Positions 58,062-64,000 of a stretch of 64,000 nt of DNA are shown here, one piece after another. Position 1 is the first letter of the stretch, and each line of letters opens with the position of its first letter. The notes below the pieces were generated by a model. The model made no database searches. It was not told the origin of the DNA and saw only the letters and a program-made list of their open reading frames with translations. This stretch comes from an uncultured bacterium. Its GTDB lineage: Bacteria; Bacteroidota; Bacteroidia; Chitinophagales; Chitinophagaceae. The DNA is taken from positions 1 to 64,000 of the forward strand of contig CAIXLY010000010.1 in the NCBI GenBank assembly GCA_903920455.1, given 5' to 3'. Made by a program: the position numbers and the translations under genes.

Positions 58062-58911
58062 ATGCGATAGCTGTTTGTCGCTGTTGACCTAATCCTTCTA
58101 TGCCGAGTTCAATGACATCACCAGCTTTCAAGTAAACTGGATGAGGCTTTTGGCCCATTCCCACACCCTCAGGTGTTCCTGTGCTAATAATATCTCCAGG
58201 AAGCAAAGTCATGAATTGGGAAATATAACTGATGATGTGAGGGATATTGAAAATGAGGTCAGATGTATTGGAATCTTGCATCCTTTTGCCATTCACATCT
58301 AGCCATAGGTGAAGGTTGTGATGATCCTTAACTTCATCCTTCGTTACAAAGTAGGGGCCTAGGGGGGCGAAATGATCGCAGCTCTTGCCTTTTACCCATT
58401 GTCCGCTACGTTCCAATTGAAATGCCCTTTCACTATAGTCGTTGTGTAGACAGTAGCCAGCAAGATAATCCACTGCTTTATCCTCGGAGACATAGCTGGT
58501 TTTTTTCCCGATGATGATGGCCAGTTCAACTTCCCAATCTGTTTTCTCTGATCCTTTAGGAATGATTACCGGATCGTTTGGTCCGCACATGGCTGAAGTG
58601 CTTTTAAAAAATATTACAGGTTCCTTTGGTACATCCATTCCACTTTCCTTAGCATGTTTTGCATAGTTGAGTCCAACACAAATAATTTTGGATGGCCTTC
58701 CAACACAAGTAAGATATTTGACTTCTGAGTTGATTTCTTTGCATTTGTCTTCATTGTCAATCAACCATGTTGAAAGATCTGCAATTCCATCAGACTCAAA
58801 GAATGCTTCGTTGAAGTCACGTCCATATGAGGAAATGTCAATTGATTTATCGTTCTTGTCTACCATGCCGAGCCCAACTGACCCCGCTTTGTCAAATCTG
58901 AAAAGTTTCAT
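58051..58911 (-). CDS. Fumarylacetoacetate hydrolase family, 2,4-diketo-3-deoxy-L-fuconate hydrolase
   Basis: This 286-residue FAH-fold enzyme has the metal ligands in TDWEVELAIIIGK and HNDYSER, and the signature LLPGDIISTGTPEGVG near 240. In the oxidative L-fucose route it cleaves 2,4-diketo-3-deoxy-L-fuconate to pyruvate and L-lactate. The assignment rests on the operon; other FAH hydrolases share the fold. It begins 6 nt after the first SDR gene. Confidence 0.88.
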   Translation of the reverse strand: MKLFRFDKAGSVGLGMVDKNDKSIDISSYGRDFNEAFFESDGIADLSTWLIDNEDKCKEINSEVKYLTCVGRPSKIICVGLNYAKHAKESGMDVPKEPVIFFKSTSAMCGPNDPVIIPKGSEKTDWEVELAIIIGKKTSYVSEDKAVDYLAGYCLHNDYSERAFQLERSGQWVKGKSCDHFAPLGPYFVTKDEVKDHHNLHLWLDVNGKRMQDSNTSDLIFNIPHIISYISQFMTLLPGDIISTGTPEGVGMGQKPHPVYLKAGDVIELGIEGLGQQRQTAIAYEN

Positions 58912-58917
58912 ATGTTG

Positions 58918-59700
58918 TTAATTGTTTAATCGAATAAATCCACCATCAATAGGGTAGTCGCATCCCGTTAAGAATGATGCTTGCTTGCTGCAGAGATAAA
59001 ATGATAGTGAAGCAATTTCATCTGGGGTGCCCATGCGTCCAATAGGCTGACTTGCTGAAAGTTTTTCAAACATTTCCTGTTGTTTTCCAGGATAATGTTT
59101 GTTGATGAAACCATCAACAAAAGGTGTGTGTACTCGGGCAGGAGATATGCAGTTGCATCGAATGCCCTTTTTAATAAAATCTTTTGCCACGCTGAGTGTC
59201 ATGGCCAGAATGGCACCCTTACTCATGCTATAGGCAAAGCGATCGGCTAATCCTACAGAAGCTGCAATAGAGGCCATATTTACAATAACGCCTTCTCCCT
59301 GTTCTTCCATAAAAGGCAGACAGGCATTCATGCAATTATAAGCGCCTTTAACATTTACGTCAAATACTTTTTGAAAATCAGCATCTTCAGTATTCACTGC
59401 ATTTCCAATGTGTGAAATGCCAGCATTATTGATTAAGACGCCAATACCACGATTGATTGCGATAACAGAAACCAGTTGTTTAACCTGTTGCTGGTTGGTG
59501 ATGTCAACTTCATGAAAGTGAACAGTGTCTTTATCCAATTGATGTTCTGCAAGAAATTCTGAAGAAGGCTTTTTCAAGTCAAATACATCAATTATACCAC
59601 CTTGTTCGTGAAAAAGTTTAACAATAGATAAGCCTATTCCGCTAGCTCCGCCAGTTACAATTACGTAGGGAGTTGACAGTTGAAAGGGGGAAGCATTCAT
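58918..59700 (-). CDS. SDR oxidoreductase, probable 2-keto-3-deoxy-L-fuconate dehydrogenase
   Basis: This 260-residue SDR has TGGASGIG at 16-23, NNAG at 91-94, Ser144 and an intact YSMSK with Tyr157 and Lys161. As first gene of the six-gene operon it likely oxidises 2-keto-3-deoxy-L-fuconate to the diketo acid taken by the next gene product. The L-fuconate dehydratase that would make its substrate is not present in the window. Confidence 0.88.
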   Translation of the reverse strand: MNASPFQLSTPYVIVTGGASGIGLSIVKLFHEQGGIIDVFDLKKPSSEFLAEHQLDKDTVHFHEVDITNQQQVKQLVSVIAINRGIGVLINNAGISHIGNAVNTEDADFQKVFDVNVKGAYNCMNACLPFMEEQGEGVIVNMASIAASVGLADRFAYSMSKGAILAMTLSVAKDFIKKGIRCNCISPARVHTPFVDGFINKHYPGKQQEMFEKLSASQPIGRMGTPDEIASLSFYLCSKQASFLTGCDYPIDGGFIRLNN

Positions 59701-59833
59701 TTGGTCTAGAATTTTTTTTTAACCCCGACAATTTAGCATAATCCCGTCTATTTCACCCATTTAAATTTATTTTTTAAAAACATTTTCTGTCATGATACCA
59801 ATTGGATATATTTAAACTTCAAATCTGAAATTC

Positions 59834-61321
59834 ATGAATATACGCGCTATGAAATCTATCAATTGCTTCTTTTTAGTCTCTTTTTTATTTATACAGTCAA
59901 CTACCCTTGCACAAGCACCTCCAGCCCCCTACGGCGCTCTTCCTTCTGAGCGTCAAGTCAAATGGCATGAAACGGAAGCCTATGGATTGGTTCACTTTAC
60001 TCCCACTACATTCGAAAACAAAGAGTGGGGTTATGGAGATGCAGATCCATCAATTTTTAATCCTATCGAGTTCGATGCGGATAAAATTGTTTCTGCCTTA
60101 AAAGCAGGCGGCTTAAAAGGGATGATTTTGGTGGCAAAACATCATGATGGTTTTGCGCTTTGGCCAACAAAAACTTCTGCTTATAATATTAGTAAGTCCC
60201 CTTTTCGCGATGGTAAAGGAGATATGGTTAAGGAATTTGAGCAGGCCTGCAGAAAGGCCGGATTGAAATTTGGCGTGTATTGTTCGCCATGGGATAGAAA
60301 TAATCCGGTTTATGGATCTTTTGAGTACGTACTTGCGTATAGGGCTCAACTAACAGAATTATACACCAATTATGGTGAACTTTTTATGTCTTGGCATGAT
60401 GGTGCAAATGGGGGTGATGGTTTCTATGGTGGAGCTAGAACTACCAAAACTATAGATCGTTCAACTTATTATGGTTGGGACACCACCTGGGCCATTACAC
60501 GAAAATTACAGCCCATGGCAAACATCTTTAGTGATATTGGTTGGGATGTTCGCTGGGTAGGTAATGAAAGTGGTTTTGCTGGAGAAACATCTTGGGCAAC
60601 TTTTACCCCTGAACCTGCGAAAGGGTTTAATACAGCTATTCCTGGCAACTTAAATCATGAAATAAATCCTTTTGGCACCCGCAATGGCAATAATTGGGTG
60701 CCTGCAGAGTGTGATGTTCCATTGCGACCAGGTTGGTTTTGGCATCCAGAGCAAAAAGGTCAGGGGAAATCATCTTCTCAACTTTTTGAGCTTTATTTAA
60801 AAAGTGTTGGTCGTGGTGCTGCCCTTGATCTTGGCATTGCCCCAGATACGAGGGGTCTACTAGATCCTGAAGATGTTGCCTCATTGGAAGGCTTTGGCAA
60901 ATTGGTGAGCAATAGCTTTAAAGATAATCTGGCGAAATTAGCTAAAATAAAAGCCAGTAATGTACGAGGTACATCATTTGCGTTGAAGAATTTGATGGAT
61001 GATGATCGCAATACTTATTGGGCTACAAGCGATGGTGTTACTACACCTCAAATCATGATGAGTTGGAAGGATGAACAGGAATTTGATTTAATTAGGTTGC
61101 GAGAATATATCCAACTCGGACAGCGAATTGAGTCGCTTGAGGTAGATGCAATGATTGATGGGGCGTGGAAAAAAGTTGGTGAAGCAACCTCTGTAGGCGC
61201 ATGCAGGATTATCCCTCTTGGGGAAACCATTAAAACAAATCAGGTGAGAATACGAATCACTTCCTCTCCGGTAGCCATTACCCTGAGTGAGCTTGGAGTA
61301 TATAAACGAGCATCTCTTTAG
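59834..61321 (+). CDS. Secreted alpha-L-fucosidase, GH29 with C-terminal F5/8-type domain
   Basis: This 495-residue protein has a signal peptide ending near residue 27 (TTLAQA). A GH29 domain follows (YGLVHFTPTTFENKEWGYGD; LVAKHHDGFALWP). The probable nucleophile Asp189 lies in SWHDGANGG. A discoidin-like carbohydrate-binding domain fills about 365-495 (FALKNLMDDDRNTYWATSDG). It differs in layout from the first fucosidase and may take different linkages. In-frame ATGs are at 59834 and 59849. It is divergent from the fucose operon across 133 bp, in which no clear promoter box was found. Confidence 0.92.
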   Translation: MNIRAMKSINCFFLVSFLFIQSTTLAQAPPAPYGALPSERQVKWHETEAYGLVHFTPTTFENKEWGYGDADPSIFNPIEFDADKIVSALKAGGLKGMILVAKHHDGFALWPTKTSAYNISKSPFRDGKGDMVKEFEQACRKAGLKFGVYCSPWDRNNPVYGSFEYVLAYRAQLTELYTNYGELFMSWHDGANGGDGFYGGARTTKTIDRSTYYGWDTTWAITRKLQPMANIFSDIGWDVRWVGNESGFAGETSWATFTPEPAKGFNTAIPGNLNHEINPFGTRNGNNWVPAECDVPLRPGWFWHPEQKGQGKSSSQLFELYLKSVGRGAALDLGIAPDTRGLLDPEDVASLEGFGKLVSNSFKDNLAKLAKIKASNVRGTSFALKNLMDDDRNTYWATSDGVTTPQIMMSWKDEQEFDLIRLREYIQLGQRIESLEVDAMIDGAWKKVGEATSVGACRIIPLGETIKTNQVRIRITSSPVAITLSELGVYKRASL

Positions 61322-61330
61322 CTTTTTTAG

Positions 61331-61356
61331 AATGCCCCTTTTACAGGGGCATTTTA
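61331..61356 (+). terminator. Terminator after the second fucosidase gene
   Basis: A 9-bp stem (AATGCCCCT at 61331-61339, AGGGGCATT at 61345-61353) has a 5-nt loop and a short T run. It is nearly identical to the hairpin after tRNA-Ser. Confidence 0.75.
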
Positions 61357-61386
61357 ATTTGGTTAACTTGCGCCAAATTAACGACT

Positions 61387-61971
61387 ATGCAACTTTCCGC
61401 ACTCTTGGCTAAACGAAGTGATGGTAAATGTGAACTGTGCAGTTCATCCGATGGACTTTCTCCTTATGATGTTGCATTTGCCCCACATGCGGATGCTGAT
61501 GGCACAATTTTCATTTGTTCAACCTGTCTCGCCCAAATAGATAAGAAAGAAGAACTTAATGCCACACATTGGCGCTGTTTAGAGTCAAGTATGTGGAGTG
61601 AAGTACCAGCCATTAAGGTAACATCCTGGAGAATGCTTAATCGTTTAAAAGAGCATAGCTGGGCATCAGACCAGCTTGATATGCTTTACTTGGAAGAAGA
61701 CATGCTGGTCTGGGCTAAGGCTGCAGGGGATCATGAAAATGATGCTGCTGTTGTTCTTCACCGAGATTCCAACGGACATGTTCTTCAAAATGGAGATGCC
61801 GTGGTATTAACGAAGTCACTTGATGTAAAGGGTTCTACACTCAACGCAAGAATGGGCACAGTCGTGCGAAACATTCGATTAGTTGCCGACAATACTGATC
61901 AAATTGAAGGCAGGATAGAAGGGCAACAGATAGTGATTTTAACTCAATATGTAAGGAGACAGAACAGCTAA
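61387..61971 (+). CDS. PhnA domain protein
   Basis: This 194-residue protein has an N-terminal zinc-ribbon-like part (Cys15, Cys18, Cys44, Cys47: CELC and CSTC). Its C-terminal PhnA/YjdM domain shows HVLQNGDAVVLTKSLDVKGS. Despite the name, the family (E. coli YjdM) has no proven role in phosphonate use. It stands alone upstream of tRNA-Ser. Confidence 0.88.
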   Translation: MQLSALLAKRSDGKCELCSSSDGLSPYDVAFAPHADADGTIFICSTCLAQIDKKEELNATHWRCLESSMWSEVPAIKVTSWRMLNRLKEHSWASDQLDMLYLEEDMLVWAKAAGDHENDAAVVLHRDSNGHVLQNGDAVVLTKSLDVKGSTLNARMGTVVRNIRLVADNTDQIEGRIEGQQIVILTQYVRRQNS

Positions 61972-62014
61972 TCGTATCTGAGAAAAATTAAAGTTCAATT
62001 ATTTTCATTTTGCT

Positions 62015-62045
62015 TTTGAAGGTTCAATTTTTGGACTTACTTTTG
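62015..62045 (+). promoter_or_regulatory. Promoter of tRNA-Ser, full -33/-7
   Basis: TTTG at 62015-62018 and TACTTTTG at 62038-62045 are spaced by 19 nt, an exact Bacteroidota promoter. The predicted start, about 5 nt past the -7 box, coincides with the mature tRNA 5' end at 62050. Confidence 0.75.
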
Positions 62046-62049
62046 CCGC

Positions 62050-62134
62050 GGAGAGATGGCAGAGCGGTCGAATGCGGCGGTCTTGAAAACCGTTGACTGT
62101 TACAGGTCCGGGGGTTCGAATCCCTCTCTCTCCG
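62050..62134 (+). tRNA. tRNA-Ser (UGA)
   Basis: An 85-nt tRNA with a long variable arm. The acceptor stem GGAGAGA pairs with TCTCTCC, the discriminator is G, and the anticodon loop CTTGAAA gives anticodon TGA. The T loop TTCGAAT is present. CCA is not encoded. Confidence 0.95.
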
Positions 62135-62145
62135 CTCAGCTATTC

Positions 62146-62170
62146 AAATGCCCCTTTACGGGGCATTTTT
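62146..62170 (+). terminator. Terminator of tRNA-Ser
   Basis: A 9-bp stem (AAATGCCCC at 62146-62154, GGGGCATTT at 62160-62168) with a 5-nt loop runs into T5. It lies 11 nt after the tRNA. Confidence 0.85.
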
Positions 62171-62183
62171 CGTTGATGGAGCG

Positions 62184-62201
62184 TGGAAAGTTTACTTTCC
62201 A
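62184..62201. other. Small hairpin between terminators
   Basis: TGGAAAG and CTTTCCA form a 7-bp stem with a TTTA loop. It is the second of four consecutive inverted repeats in the tRNA-Ser downstream region (62135-62288). It has no T tract. Confidence 0.55.
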
Positions 62202-62211
62202 TGGCAAGATC

Positions 62212-62235
62212 AAAAAAAAGGGGCCATATGGCCCC
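62212..62235 (-). terminator. Second minus-strand terminator, 16-bp palindrome
   Basis: GGGGCCATATGGCCCC (62220-62235) is perfectly self-complementary and on the minus strand is followed by T8 (complement of the A run 62212-62219). It probably backs up the terminator at 62252-62280. Confidence 0.7.
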
Positions 62236-62251
62236 ATCTTGAATATTTATA

Positions 62252-62280
62252 TAAAAACCGGGCCTTTAGATGGCCAGTTT
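62252..62280 (-). terminator. Terminator of the small secreted protein gene
   Basis: On the minus strand AAACTGGCC pairs with GGCCCGGTTT (one wobble, one bulge) around a 7-nt loop and leads into a T-rich tract. It starts 8 nt after the stop codon at 62289. Confidence 0.7.
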
Positions 62281-62288
62281 GAATGATC

Positions 62289-62594
62289 TTATTTGGCTTT
62301 TATTGACTTAATCTCTATGGCATCGTTTGTCAACGATCCGGTGATGACCACTTCTTCTCCGACTAGATCTCCAACTTTCTCAGGGTTGCTGATCGTGTAA
62401 ATCTTTTCACCTACAACAAGTACAGGTTTTGCACCACCTTTTACACAAGTTTTAGCACAACTAGAATGTCCTTTCTGGTTTTCTTTTTTGCCACAATTTT
62501 CATCGCTGATAAAGCCAGTCCATTTTCCTTTATCTAGTGCATTGGCAACCGTAAAGCACAAAACAACTGCAAATAGCATTAAGAACTTTTTCAT
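62289..62594 (-). CDS. Small secreted Cys-containing protein, unknown
   Basis: This 101-residue protein has a signal peptide (about residues 1-18) and a core with Cys pairs in ISDENCGKK and SSCAKTCVKGG. A beta-rich C-terminus (VGDLVGEEVVITGSL) looks like a small OB or SH3-like barrel. I do not assign a named family. The start at 62594 is chosen because it gives the signal peptide and lies just below a -7 box; a longer reading would run through that box. Confidence 0.75.
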   Translation of the reverse strand: MKKFLMLFAVVLCFTVANALDKGKWTGFISDENCGKKENQKGHSSCAKTCVKGGAKPVLVVGEKIYTISNPEKVGDLVGEEVVITGSLTNDAIEIKSIKAK

Positions 62595-62615
62595 GTGTTT
62601 CTTTTTTAGTGTAAT

Positions 62616-62623
62616 CAAATTTA
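62616..62623 (-). promoter_or_regulatory. -7 box of the small secreted protein gene
   Basis: The minus strand reads TAAATTTG, exact to TAnnTTTG. It predicts a leader of about 17 nt. No -33 element is visible. Confidence 0.4.
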
Positions 62624-62634
62624 AGGCTTTTTTA

Positions 62635-63543
62635 TTAAGCTTTCTGCTCATAAAATCCTTTTTTCTCAAATTGATTATGAATAACCAACATGAGTAGTCC
62701 AAATAATATTGACGAAAGAATCAGTATGTTATTGACCAAACCTTCAGTTGAAAAGGATAGTCGAATGAGTATTGTTGATATGATGAACCCGGAATTTCTG
62801 ATTACCTTATGGAAGCTGTCACTGTAAAAGAAGGAAATGAGTAATAAGAATACATCTACAATAATCAGAATTGTGAAAAAGTCTTCAAAGAATATATTAT
62901 TGATGTTTTTAAAATCCAAATGCGCAGCATTGTTTTCTGAAAAAATTCCAGACCAATTTAGTAAAGAATAGGAAGCAATTATTGCCAACACAGGCATGAG
63001 TAAAACTGATATTATTTTCTTTAGTTGAATAAAGGAATCATAGTTCGGAGCATTGCTTGCCAATTCACCTGCTACTTGTGGTTGTTTGTAGACGTTGTTT
63101 TTGAAAAGGTAGATAATATAAAAAACAAGAACAGATAACACGATGTCATAGGTGAATTGTCGGTCGCTCTCAATATTTAACCAATCTTGTGTCAATTTCA
63201 AATCAGCCATATCCTTAAACAGTCGTCTAATGACAATGAGTGTGATAATCTCGTATTGTTTGCTCACATAGGTTGTAACTGACTTTGGGATATAATAGAC
63301 CAACAGGTATACCTCATATATAAGGATGAACGAAAAGGGTGTATAAATGGCAGCAATTGGACTCTTAAAAAGTTCTATATCGGTACCAACAAAAATAAAA
63401 TTGTGCTGAACGAGGTAGATCAGAAATAGATGGAGTAGGAAACTGAATATGGATACCAACAAGATGGTTTTCTCAACTGCTTTTTTAGCTTTGTAGGATA
63501 GCAGGTTTTCAAAAACAGTTGCAAGTATTTTATTTTCTTTCAT
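62635..63543 (-). CDS. Integral membrane protein, unknown
   Basis: This 302-residue protein has about seven hydrophobic segments (near residues 22-45, 50-65, 70-88, 130-147, 178-198, 220-240 and 262-290) with polar, Asn- and Ser-rich loops. No motif of a known family is recognised. The gene is AT-rich. It is followed by the small secreted protein gene 40 nt downstream on the same strand, which has its own -7 box. Confidence 0.7.
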   Translation of the reverse strand: MKENKILATVFENLLSYKAKKAVEKTILLVSIFSFLLHLFLIYLVQHNFIFVGTDIELFKSPIAAIYTPFSFILIYEVYLLVYYIPKSVTTYVSKQYEIITLIVIRRLFKDMADLKLTQDWLNIESDRQFTYDIVLSVLVFYIIYLFKNNVYKQPQVAGELASNAPNYDSFIQLKKIISVLLMPVLAIIASYSLLNWSGIFSENNAAHLDFKNINNIFFEDFFTILIIVDVFLLLISFFYSDSFHKVIRNSGFIISTILIRLSFSTEGLVNNILILSSILFGLLMLVIHNQFEKKGFYEQKA

Positions 63544-63703
63544 ATTATCTCTCTAATCTGGGTAGTATACAAAATTTAATTATTGAATATAACAAAATAT
63601 TTTAGCGTTTTTCTGTTATTTCTTTACTTCGTATAAATCTCTATTTATTGGTAAAAACAGGATTTGTAGTTATTATATCAATCCTTTGTATTCAATTGTT
63701 GTT

Positions 63704-63711
63704 TAGCTTTG
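63704..63711 (+). promoter_or_regulatory. -7 box of the ABC exporter gene
   Basis: TAGCTTTG, followed by C, is an exact TAnnTTTG. A TTTG at 63685 is only 15 nt away, shorter than usual. The predicted start is near 63716, about 70 nt before the ATG. The rest of the 242-bp gap contains nothing else recognised. Confidence 0.4.
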
Positions 63712-63715
63712 CACT

Positions 63716-63737
63716 ACTGAAATTGCTATTTTTCAGT
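63716..63737 (+). other. Hairpin at the predicted 5' end of the ABC exporter mRNA
   Basis: ACTGAAA and TTTCAGT form a 7-bp stem with an 8-nt loop. It begins at the start predicted from the -7 box at 63704-63711, so the message may open with a protective hairpin. Confidence 0.4.
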
Positions 63738-63785
63738 GTGTTATAACTTACTCTAAGCTTATTAATCTAGTTTCCTGCTACTACA

Positions 63786-64000
63786 ATGAAACATCTTGCT
63801 TCACTACATATTTATTTCTGGAAATACAAATGGCGCCTATCCCTTGGCGTAGTCTTTATCATTTTATCGAACTATGTTGGTGTTCTCGCCCCTCAGGTAA
63901 CTGGGTATGTTGTGGATGAAGTACAGCGTTCCTTTAACCCAGCCACTATCCCTGCTGAAAAAGTTTTTTTTGACCCGATAGTAAATTGGTGGATTCAGTA
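63786..64000 (+). CDS. ABC transporter, permease N-terminus (cut by window edge)
   Basis: The first 71 codons of an open frame continue past the window end. The protein begins MKHLASLHIYFWKYKWRLSL, followed by a membrane helix and APQVTGYVVDEVQRS. This is typical of MsbA/MdlB-type exporters with fused permease and ATPase, and of Bacteroidota members in particular. The ATPase part is not seen, so the class is an inference from the N-terminus alone. Confidence 0.75.
   Translation, partial: MKHLASLHIYFWKYKWRLSLGVVFIILSNYVGVLAPQVTGYVVDEVQRSFNPATIPAEKVFFDPIVNWWIQ

Noticed and set aside
59701-59833. Promoter and operator for the fucose operon and second fucosidase
   Set aside because: Only an imperfect CCAATTGG palindrome (59798-59805) and AT-rich runs are present; no exact TAnnTTTG on either strand, so nothing was annotated.

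Overview
The window looks like a chromosomal segment of a Bacteroidota bacterium, most likely of the Chitinophagales/Chitinophagaceae type. The evidence is: an AT-rich genome with almost no Shine-Dalgarno signals; repeated exact matches to the Bacteroidota -7 promoter box TAnnTTTG just upstream of genes on both strands; an MqnE of the futalosine menaquinone pathway; a nusB-DUF1573-yajC cluster; a bifunctional-nuclease (DUF151) protein carrying a UVR motif; and an L-fucose oxidation cluster with two GH29 fucosidases. The genus is not settled by the sequence alone. No rRNA, CRISPR array, transposase, integrase or phage gene was seen, and the composition gives no obvious foreign island.

Layout. 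0-9 kb: gltBD (glutamate synthase) and gcvP, all minus strand. 9-16 kb: YkgJ-type Cys-cluster protein, MFS exporter, folK, then plus-strand sppA and an ABC-2 permease, then queG and a serine hydrolase. 16-20 kb: clpB and mscL. 20-22 kb: udp-dapF-NUDIX, with a 9-nt tandem repeat between udp and dapF. 22 kb: tRNA-Cys(GCA) with its own promoter and terminator. 22-29 kb: glnS, rocD, DUF151-ispE and etfBA. 29-33 kb: a TPR-like gene with tilS, then rhomboid, rlmH, CPBP protease and coaE. 33-38 kb: nusB-DUF1573-yajC facing groES-groEL. 38-44 kb: lysoplasmalogenase, small membrane and lipoprotein genes, mqnE, a nucleoside transporter, a flippase and trxA. 44-53 kb: dnaE, an NlpC/P60 lipoprotein, msrA with an M1 peptidase, and a MutS2-like protein without an Smr domain.

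53-61 kb is the most specialised region. Two secreted GH29 alpha-L-fucosidases flank a six-gene minus-strand operon. The operon encodes two SDR dehydrogenases, a fumarylacetoacetate-hydrolase family enzyme, an amidohydrolase (lactonase), the FucP permease and a mutarotase. Together they fit the non-phosphorylative route from fucosides to L-fucose, fuconolactone, fuconate, 2-keto-3-deoxy-fuconate, the diketo acid, and finally pyruvate and lactate. The L-fuconate dehydratase of that route is not in the window, nor is a SusCD pair or a regulator. The probable L-fucose dehydrogenase has Asn where SDR enzymes carry the active-site Lys.

61-64 kb: a PhnA-domain protein, tRNA-Ser(UGA) with a near-perfect promoter, a run of four hairpins, a small secreted Cys protein, an unrecognised membrane protein, and the first 71 codons of an ABC exporter cut by the window edge.

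Nothing here is a clearly new defence or mobile system. The items most worth following are the 9-nt GTTGARGRR repeat family seen at two intergenic loci (at one it forms a perfect 24-bp hairpin), the atypical SDR in an incomplete fucose pathway, palindromic candidate operators at the fucosidase and etfBA promoters, and several apparently leaderless transcripts.
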